Below are positions 7,199 through 11,940 of a stretch of 11,940 nt of DNA, piece after piece. Made by a program: the position numbers and the translations under genes. This DNA comes from an uncultured Pseudomonadota bacterium (GTDB taxonomy: Bacteria > Myxococcota_A > UBA9042 > CAIXZC01), in NCBI GenBank assembly GCA_937876385.1, contig CALFHQ010000141.1:1-11940 (forward strand), in the 5' to 3' direction. Within the stretch, counting starts at the first letter, position 1; each line of letters starts with the position of its first letter. The notes under the pieces were generated by a model. That model worked only from the letters and a program-made list of their open reading frames with translations. It made no database searches and was not told the origin of the DNA.

Positions 7199-8179
7199 TC
7201 AGGGGGTGTCTCCCCACTCTTCCTTCAGACAATCGCCGATGGCGAACCGAGAGAAAACAATCGCATCCACATATTCGCCGTGAACATCGAGAACGGCGTC
7301 ATCCAGCACCAGGGAGCGGAGCATCTTCACAGGGGCGTTTATGCGAGCCCGGTTGCCAATGACGCTGGTGGAAATGCGGGCATCAGGATGGATGGAAACC
7401 CCCTCTCCGATGAGCACCTTCCTCTGCCCTCGCTTCAGCTCCACAAGATTGCTCATGAGGATGTCACCCGGGTAGTTGATGTTGCGGTCCCAGACAACCG
7501 TGGGGGCCGAAGTTACGACAAATCCCATGTCCACCAACGTCTGGATGGAATCTGTGATCTCCACTTCCCCACGCAACGAGCTGGGCTCCGTCATCTCGAT
7601 GGCCTCAAAGATCTCCGATGAAAAGAAGTAGATTCCGCAGGGCTTCAAGTCGTTGAAAGGAACCGCCGGTTTCTCCTGAATGTCCACCAGGCGTCCCTCG
7701 AAATCGAAGCGCACGGTGCACTCGCGGCGAATCAACTCCGGGTCCCGCACGGAACGAACGGAGAGCACCCCGGCAACTCGGTCGCCGTTCCGGGACTCGT
7801 TGAGTCGTTCCAGGGCAAATTTCGGGTCGTCGACGATGAAATGGGTATCTCCCAGGATTACCACGACGTCCCGGTCCAGGACAATCTCTCGGGTCAAGTA
7901 CAAGGCGTGAGCGATGCCCAGACGTTCGGTTTGCTCGACAAAGTGAAGTTGCATGCCTTCCGGGCACCATCTCAAAGCGGTGCTGGAGACGAGTTCCTTC
8001 TGGTGCCCAACAACCACAACCGCTTCCGCTACCCCAATGTCCCGAAGAATCTCCAGGTGTTTTGCAATAAGCGGCCGGTTGCACACCGGCAGAACCGGTT
8101 TTGGGAAGTGCGCTGAGATAGCTCCCATGCGACGTCCTTCGCCGGCGGCCAGAATCACCCCAACGGTTTCATTGCTCAC
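7199..8179 (-). CDS. Sugar-phosphate nucleotidyltransferase (NDP-sugar pyrophosphorylase)
   Basis: Joins a sugar 1-phosphate to a nucleoside triphosphate, releasing pyrophosphate and giving an NDP-sugar for polysaccharide or glycolipid synthesis. The N-terminal catalytic domain has GVILAAGEGRRMG (7-19, NTP-binding loop), FPKPVLPVCNRPLI (25-38), QTERLGIAHAL (83-93), LGD (109-111, metal-binding region), EKP (169-171) and GEVEITDSIQ (204-213). From about residue 256 hexapeptide-like repeats (IGEGVSIHPDARIS, then SVIGNRARINAP) suggest a short left-handed beta-helix, as in glucose-1-phosphate thymidylyltransferase and mannose-1-phosphate guanylyltransferase relatives. The sugar and nucleotide cannot be told. 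The start is GTG at 8179: no ATG is in frame and a stop lies 30 nt upstream. The ribosome site is weak (GGGGG, 8186-8190), and GTGGG/CCCAC (8194-8198 with 8203-8207) can form a hairpin just ahead of it. No clear promoter was seen. Confidence 0.87.
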   Translation of the reverse strand: MSNETVGVILAAGEGRRMGAISAHFPKPVLPVCNRPLIAKHLEILRDIGVAEAVVVVGHQKELVSSTALRWCPEGMQLHFVEQTERLGIAHALYLTREIVLDRDVVVILGDTHFIVDDPKFALERLNESRNGDRVAGVLSVRSVRDPELIRRECTVRFDFEGRLVDIQEKPAVPFNDLKPCGIYFFSSEIFEAIEMTEPSSLRGEVEITDSIQTLVDMGFVVTSAPTVVWDRNINYPGDILMSNLVELKRGQRKVLIGEGVSIHPDARISTSVIGNRARINAPVKMLRSLVLDDAVLDVHGEYVDAIVFSRFAIGDCLKEEWGDTP

Positions 8180-8232
8180 GAATTGCCCCCAAAGTGGGCC
8201 ACCCCACTATCAATACCCACCCACATCATGGC

Positions 8233-8246
8233 GAGTAAATTCACTC
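8233..8246. promoter_or_regulatory. Imperfect 14-bp palindrome upstream of the nucleotidyltransferase gene
   Basis: GAGTAAATTCACTC is a palindrome with one mismatched pair, centred about 60 nt upstream of the GTG start on the minus strand. It has the size of a dimeric regulator half-site pair, but only one copy is present and no regulator is known, so a chance occurrence is possible. Confidence 0.25.
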
Positions 8247-8357
8247 AATACCGGCGATTTCGAGGCGACACGCCGACCAGGCGGATGGCATCCACTCGCA
8301 ATGGTAACAAAACGCACCGCAAGAGCAATGCAAAACCACCAAAAGGAAGGGAGGGAG

Positions 8358-8383
8358 AGCCCCCACAACGATGTGCGGGGGCT
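8358..8383 (-). terminator. GC-rich hairpin, possible terminator of the cysteine-rich gene
   Basis: AGCCCCC at 8358-8364 pairs with GGGGGCT at 8377-8383 around a 12-nt loop in which ACA and TGT can pair further. It lies about 200 nt beyond the stop of the minus-strand cysteine-rich gene and points away from it. On the minus strand a pyrimidine-rich CTCTCCCTCCC follows instead of a clean U-run; on the plus strand TTTAG follows. The direction of action is therefore uncertain. Confidence 0.45.
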
Positions 8384-8393
8384 TTAGAGTGGG

Positions 8394-8576
8394 TCTCTAA
8401 ACAGGATCTTGTTGATTCGCAATCAAACAGGGTCAGCTTGGACAGTGAGCGCCTCGGAAGCAAGGAAGTCGGTGCAGATGGCGGCGGAGGCGTACATCTG
8501 GTACTTCGAGCAAGCCATCAGCCGACTGACGCAGCCTACGGGGATGATCGCTGGTCAAGATGGCCCTGTTTAGAGA
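8394..8576. repeat. 183-bp segment bounded by 12-bp perfect inverted repeats
   Basis: TCTCTAAACAGG at 8394-8405 is the exact reverse complement of 8565-8576. The left copy lies 10 nt from the GC-rich hairpin and the right copy lies 2 nt beyond the stop of the cysteine-rich gene. Inside is a second perfect inverted repeat (TTGATT 8412-8417 with AATCAA 8421-8426) and another AAACAGG at 8425-8431. One plus-strand frame is open from 8394 to a TAG at 8571-8573; its ATG at 8478 would give 31 residues, with no ribosome site. No flanking target duplication is visible. It could be a small non-autonomous element, a transposon remnant, or a long 3' untranslated stem. The rest of the 8180-8578 gap holds nothing else I can name beyond the entries listed here. 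Confidence 0.55.
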
Positions 8577-8578
8577 GA

Positions 8579-11134
8579 CTATCCTCGGGTGTAGCTGGTG
8601 CGTCGCAGGACGGCCAGACCCAGGAGCATCAGGCCAAACAGCACGAGGGTGCTGGGGTGGCCAGTGGTGCTGGTGGAGCAGCTCGAGCCACCGCCACTGT
8701 CGGTTCCGGTACCGGGGTCAACGGTGTCATCACCGGAGATCACGTCGGTATCGACGGTTCCTTCCACGCACTGACCGAGAGTACAGGTGAAGCCGGCGTT
8801 GCAGGTTCCGCAGGAACCGCCACAACCGTCATCGCCACAGGTCTTGCCGCCACAATCGGGGGTGCAAGTGCCTTCTTCCACGCACTGACCAGCTTCGCAA
8901 GAGAACCCGGCTGCGCAGATGCCGCAGGTGCCGCCGCAGCCGTCGTCGCCGCATTCCATCCCACCACAGCTAGCTTCACATGCCACACAAGCGCCTTCCT
9001 GGCAGGCCATTCCAGCATCGCAGGTGCCACAGTTGCCGCCGCAGCCGTCGTCGCCGCAGGTCTTGCCAGCGCAATCGGGGGTGCAGGTCATGGTCGGGCA
9101 TTCGAGAGGATTCACGCCAGTGGGGTCTCCACTTCCGTCGGTTCCACAGTCGTAGTACATGTTCTCGGCGTTCCAGCCACAGCTTGGGTTGCCGGTGCCG
9201 CCACAGTCGGCGCAGTAGAGTGCACCTTCGTAGCAGTAGTACAAACGGCCGGCGTCGCAGCAGCCGGCTTCACTGACATCGCCGCAATCGGCGGCGCTGG
9301 GCTCGCCAAAGCCGAGGCACTGGTCGGAATCGCTAACGCACTGGCCGGAGGCGTTGCAGGAAGACCCGGCGTCGCAGGTTCCGCAGCTTCCACCACAGCC
9401 GTCGTTGCCGCAAGTCTTGCCGGCGCAATCGGGGGTGCAAACCACGCACTCACCATCAACACACTTGTAACCGGCTTCGCAAGCGGGGTCACAGGTCATC
9501 GATTCGCAAGCGTAGGGGTTGGCGCCGGTGGGGTCTTCGCTTCCATCGGTTCCACAGTCGTACCAACCGGCATCCGCACTCCATCCACAACTCGGGTTGT
9601 TGGCCGCACAGTCGATGCAGTAGAGAGCGCCATCCTGGCACCACAAGGTGCGACCCAGAGAGTCGCAGCAACCGGTCTCGGTGAGACCCATGCAGTCCGT
9701 GCCGCTGGGTTCGTTGAGCCCTTTGCACTCGGCCAGCATCGCTTCCACACACTGACCTTCGGCGTTGCAAGCCAGGCCGGCGTCGCAGGTGCCGCAAGAG
9801 CCGCCGCATCCGTCATCGCCGCAGACTTTGCCATCGCAATTGGGAACGCAGCATTCCCCAGCAGCGGTGCAGACTTCCCCGTCACCGGTGCAGCCGCAGT
9901 CGGCTCCGCAGTTGTTGCAGTTTTCGGCGCCCAGGCAGGAGCCGTCGCCACAGTTGGCAGCGAGGCCGCAGCCACCACAGTCATTCAAGCAGGAGTACTG
10001 GCAGTACTCGTCCCAGGTACCTTCGCCGGCGTCATCATTGCCGCAGCAGAAGGGATCCAGTTCACAAACGCACGCTTCGCAGTCGCAGCCGCCGCAACCG
10101 GCATCGCCAGACACGCCACAGCCGCCATCGGCGTAACAAACGCCTTCAACGCAGAAGCCGGTGCATTCCGTTTCGCCGCAGGTTCCGCCACAGCCGTCAT
10201 CGCCACATTGCTTGCCTTCGCACTGCGGGACGCAGGTGCTCTGGCAACCCACCGTGAGGGTGAAGGTGCCGATGTCTTCGGCGGTGTAGCCGTCAACAAC
10301 GATGTAGTAGGTTTTGCCGGCGGTCACTTCCATGTTCATGCCCGTGTCGCCAGAACCCAAGCAAGCAACCTCAGTGCAGTAGTTTTCCATGAGGCCGAGG
10401 TCGTGGTCCACGCCGCCGGTCTCTTCCATGGTGAGCATGAGGGTGTCGTCAACCGTGGCGGTGAAGGCGTAGATGACCTCCGGGCCAGCAGTTTCCCAGC
10501 TACCACAGGCAGACGCAATCACGTTGCTGCCGTCGGTGTTGTCCCCTTCCAGCACATCGTCGCAAACAACGTCCTGAACTGAAGAGCAGGTCTCTTCGGG
10601 AGGAACGCAAGCGAATTCGTCAGAGCAAACCATGCCGGTGTCGCAGGTACCGCAGCTACCGCCACAGCCATCATCGCCACAGACTTTGCCGTCGCAAGAC
10701 GGAGTGCAGCAGACCCCAGCATGACAGACATCGTCGCCGGTGCAGCCACAATCCTCAGGGCAGTTGGCGCAGGTTTCCCCGCCTGCGCCATCCTGACAAG
10801 TAGCGTCGCCACAGGTGTCGGGCGCTGCCACACAACTGATGGGGTTCTCCCCGGAAGGATCCTCGGTAGCGGTGTCGCTACAGTCGTAGAAGCCGGCGTC
10901 CACGCTCCAACCGCAGGTCTTGTCTCCAGACGGGCAGTCGATGCAGTAGAGGGAACCGCCGTCGCACCACACCACTCGGTTGGTGTCGTCACAACAACCG
11001 ATGGTGTTGATGTCACCGCAGTCGGTTCCACTGGGGGTGTCCAGGCCGAGACAATCCGTGGGATAGTCCGCCAAAGCCGGGGCTGCCGTCAGCATGAAGC
11101 TCACAGCCAGCAAAGAAAGTACGAGTCTTCTCAT
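8579..11134 (-). CDS. Secreted modular cysteine-rich protein with MYXO-CTERM-like tail
   Basis: An 851-residue exported protein with about 125 cysteines (near 15%). A signal peptide MRRLVLSLLAVSFMLTAAPALA (1-22) is followed by modules. Three 74-residue ten-cysteine units lie at 28-101, 470-543 and 606-679. Seven copies of a 34-residue unit built on CGDDGCGG.CG.C start at 143, 301, 429, 566, 684, 719 and 757. Two CGD..C...E.C.NC..DCGC units lie at 108-142 and 395-428. A GC.GC.CE.CVC..DPFCC unit spans 339-389. A beta domain at 183-297 resembles a bacterial pre-peptidase C-terminal domain (TYYIVVDGY, GTFTLTVGC). A Gly/Asp/Thr linker leads to Cys819, a hydrophobic helix and RR. No catalytic motif is seen, so the role is probably structural, adhesive or binding at the cell surface, with many disulfides. 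The start ATG at 11134 has AGGAGG at 11140-11145, 5 nt upstream. It is divergent from the kinase gene. Function unknown. Confidence 0.9.
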   Translation of the reverse strand: MRRLVLSLLAVSFMLTAAPALADYPTDCLGLDTPSGTDCGDINTIGCCDDTNRVVWCDGGSLYCIDCPSGDKTCGWSVDAGFYDCSDTATEDPSGENPISCVAAPDTCGDATCQDGAGGETCANCPEDCGCTGDDVCHAGVCCTPSCDGKVCGDDGCGGSCGTCDTGMVCSDEFACVPPEETCSSVQDVVCDDVLEGDNTDGSNVIASACGSWETAGPEVIYAFTATVDDTLMLTMEETGGVDHDLGLMENYCTEVACLGSGDTGMNMEVTAGKTYYIVVDGYTAEDIGTFTLTVGCQSTCVPQCEGKQCGDDGCGGTCGETECTGFCVEGVCYADGGCGVSGDAGCGGCDCEACVCELDPFCCGNDDAGEGTWDEYCQYSCLNDCGGCGLAANCGDGSCLGAENCNNCGADCGCTGDGEVCTAAGECCVPNCDGKVCGDDGCGGSCGTCDAGLACNAEGQCVEAMLAECKGLNEPSGTDCMGLTETGCCDSLGRTLWCQDGALYCIDCAANNPSCGWSADAGWYDCGTDGSEDPTGANPYACESMTCDPACEAGYKCVDGECVVCTPDCAGKTCGNDGCGGSCGTCDAGSSCNASGQCVSDSDQCLGFGEPSAADCGDVSEAGCCDAGRLYYCYEGALYCADCGGTGNPSCGWNAENMYYDCGTDGSGDPTGVNPLECPTMTCTPDCAGKTCGDDGCGGNCGTCDAGMACQEGACVACEASCGGMECGDDGCGGTCGICAAGFSCEAGQCVEEGTCTPDCGGKTCGDDGCGGSCGTCNAGFTCTLGQCVEGTVDTDVISGDDTVDPGTGTDSGGGSSCSTSTTGHPSTLVLFGLMLLGLAVLRRTSYTRG
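8582..8680 (-). other. MYXO-CTERM-like C-terminal sorting tail (coding segment)
   Basis: This codes for residues 819-851 of the cysteine-rich protein: a lone Cys, a short Ser/Thr/Gly stretch, a 16-residue hydrophobic helix (STLVLFGLMLLGLAVL) and an RR pair near the end. Such tripartite tails are recognised and processed in myxobacteria, with the Cys thought to become the anchored residue at the outer surface. The match is by layout, not by profile search. Confidence 0.75.
8765..10706 (-). repeat. Seven copies of a 34-residue, eight-cysteine module
   Basis: The copies start at residues 143, 301, 429, 566, 684, 719 and 757 of the cysteine-rich protein; the last three are close together (9085-8765). 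Most share the spacing C-x3-C-x4-C-x4-C-x3-C-x2-C-x5-C-x5-C, with CGDDGCGG at the centre (CGNDGCGG in one). The DNA is also repetitive: 25 nt are identical at 8929-8953 and 9034-9058. Copy 2 (301-333) departs most, with ETEC in place of GTC. Confidence 0.85.
9098..11053 (-). repeat. Three copies of a 74-residue, ten-cysteine module
   Basis: The copies lie at 10832-11053, 9506-9727 and 9098-9319, residues 28-101, 470-543 and 606-679 of the cysteine-rich protein. Copies 1 and 2 have identical spacing: C-x10-C-x7-CC-x8-C-x6-C-x2-C-x6-C-x10-C-x15-C. Copy 3 shifts two cysteines by one residue but keeps the total of 74. Constant features are the PSG or PSA turn, GCCD, G.LYC.DC, CGW, a Y-D-C and a DP.G.NP end. 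I do not recognise a named family. Confidence 0.85.
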
Positions 11135-11178
11135 CGTGTCCTCCTAACAGATCACGTTATCAAGCTGAATGAGGGCAC

Positions 11179-11207
11179 AGACTACTGAAACGGGCTTTCG
11201 AAGTCAA
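11179..11207 (-). promoter_or_regulatory. Possible promoter of the cysteine-rich gene
   Basis: On the minus strand, TTGACT (11207-11202) is followed after 17 bp by TAGTCT (11184-11179). The leader would be about 35-40 nt. The -10 hexamer and spacing equal those of the candidate promoter of the radical SAM gene. Confidence 0.45.
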
Positions 11208-11275
11208 CGGTATTGCGGGGCATGCGCGTCTCAAATGTGCATTTTCCTTGATTTTTGTTCAGCCTGTCCGGCTTT

Positions 11276-11304
11276 TTGTCTCACCGGCGGTTTGCTCCTA
11301 CAAT
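11276..11304 (+). promoter_or_regulatory. Likely sigma70-type promoter of the kinase gene
   Basis: TTGTCT at 11276-11281 and TACAAT at 11299-11304 are 17 bp apart. Transcription would start near 11311, about 60 nt before the kinase ATG. The bases around the -10 (CTACAATCG) are the same as at the zapA promoter. It is divergent from the promoter of the cysteine-rich gene, with about 70 bp between the two -35 elements. Confidence 0.6.
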
Positions 11305-11370
11305 CGAAGACGTGCAAACCCGGGTCCATTTTTGGTTGAACAGACGGATCCAGGCGGAGTTGGAAATACA

Positions 11371-11940
11371 ATGCAGACGGGACCCCTGGTTCAAATCGGC
11401 CGTTACGAGGTCAAAGACAAGGTCGCTTCCGGCGGTATGGCCACGGTGTACCGGGCAGTGCAAACGGGCATCGGCGGCTTTAGAAGCGTAGTCGCCTTGA
11501 AGGTCCTGCACCCCCACCTGGCCCGAGAGGACCAATTTCGAAAGATGTTCTTGGAAGAGGCTCGTATCGGTGCCCTGCTCCAACATCGCAACCTCTTGCC
11601 GGTTCTCGACTATGGGGAGGAAGAAGGGGTCTACTTCCTTGTCACCGAGTACTTCCCCTCCGATTCCCTCGAACAACTCATCAAAAAAGCCGGGAAGATT
11701 CCGCTCCAAGAGGCCCTCTACATCTTGGCCGAGGTCGCCGACGGGCTCGGTGCCCTGCACGAAGCCCGGGATCTCGACGACAAGCGGTTGGGTCTGATTC
11801 ATCGGGACATCAGCCCGCAAAACGTTCTGGTGGGGACCGATGGGCGCCTCAAGCTCATTGATTATGGAATCGTCAAGAAGGACGACCCCACCGAAGAGAC
11901 CCGCGCCGGAGTCGTCAAGGGAAAGTGCCGCTACATGTCT
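11371..11940 (+). CDS. Ser/Thr protein kinase, N-terminal part (3' end outside window)
   Basis: The first 190 residues of a Hanks-type (Pkn) kinase that phosphorylates Ser or Thr on proteins. In order: GRYEVKDKVASGGMATVY (ATP loop, 10-27, with Ala19 where the first Gly usually sits), VALKVL with the ATP-anchoring Lys44, EEAR at 63-66 (helix C Glu), HRDISPQN at 144-151 with catalytic Asp146 and Asn151, DYG at 164-166 (metal-binding Asp164, Tyr in place of Phe), and GKCRYMS at 184-190, the start of the P+1 loop. The usual Lys two residues after the catalytic Asp is Ser148, a form common among myxobacterial kinases. Activity is therefore likely. The ATG at 11371 is the natural start, but its ribosome site is weak (GGAG at 11356-11359, 11 nt away). 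Any sensor or membrane domain would lie past the window edge. Confidence 0.93.
   Translation, partial: MQTGPLVQIGRYEVKDKVASGGMATVYRAVQTGIGGFRSVVALKVLHPHLAREDQFRKMFLEEARIGALLQHRNLLPVLDYGEEEGVYFLVTEYFPSDSLEQLIKKAGKIPLQEALYILAEVADGLGALHEARDLDDKRLGLIHRDISPQNVLVGTDGRLKLIDYGIVKKDDPTEETRAGVVKGKCRYMS

Noticed and set aside
7203..7215. GGGG/CCCC hairpin between the convergent genes as a two-way terminator
   Set aside because: The stem is only 4 bp, lies inside the last codons of the nucleotidyltransferase, and has no T-run on either side.
8765..9085. CRISPR-like regular repeats
   Set aside because: The repeats are in-frame protein modules of about 34 codons with degenerate DNA, without unique spacers.
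8183..10582. A 799-codon open frame on the plus strand
   Set aside because: It is antisense to the cysteine-rich gene. Its Ala/Val/Gly-rich product mirrors TGC, GGC and GAC codons read backwards, and it has no domain, and its start lies in an intergenic region without a ribosome site.
11261..11277. AGCC/GGCT hairpin followed by TTTTT upstream of the kinase
   Set aside because: The stem is only 4 bp, and the T-run overlaps the likely -35 of the kinase promoter; no gene ends just before it on the plus strand.

Overview
The window reads as chromosome from a moderately GC-rich myxobacterium-like organism (Myxococcota, Bradymonadota or another former deltaproteobacterial group). Three signs point that way: a very cysteine-rich secreted protein ending in a MYXO-CTERM-like sorting tail, a Ser/Thr protein kinase with the HRD-[IV]-SPQN catalytic loop common in myxobacteria, and a long TPR protein cut off by the left edge. 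The assignment rests on protein features only, not on a marker gene.

Layout, left to right: (1) the C-terminal ~900 residues of a TPR protein (2-2707, +). (2) A thioredoxin gene with its own likely promoter (2845-3174, +). (3) zapA, the FtsZ-ring assembly factor, behind a near-consensus promoter (3335-3616, +). (4) A ~300-base gap holding a candidate 6S-like structured RNA and, downstream of it, an 11-bp direct repeat. (5) rny, the membrane-anchored endoribonuclease Y (3922-5475, +). (6) A B12-binding-domain radical SAM enzyme of unknown substrate (5625-7196, +). (7) Convergent with it, stops 2 nt apart, a sugar-nucleotide pyrophosphorylase (7199-8179, -). (8) A ~400-base gap with a GC-rich hairpin and a 183-bp segment bounded by 12-bp perfect inverted repeats. 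(9) An 851-residue secreted modular cysteine-rich protein (8579-11134, -). (10) Divergent from it, the N-terminal 190 residues of a Ser/Thr kinase running off the right edge (11371-11940, +).

The left half is housekeeping: redox, division, a probable transcription-regulating RNA and mRNA turnover. The right half is cell-surface or signalling in character. Nothing shows the genes forming one pathway; predicted promoters suggest mostly separate transcription, with zapA, the RNA region and rny possibly linked. I see no tRNA, rRNA, CRISPR array or intact insertion sequence. The least explained items are the three 74-residue ten-cysteine modules of the surface protein, the structured RNA after zapA, and the inverted-repeat-bounded segment beside the terminator-like hairpin. 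I did not find a clear new multi-gene system.
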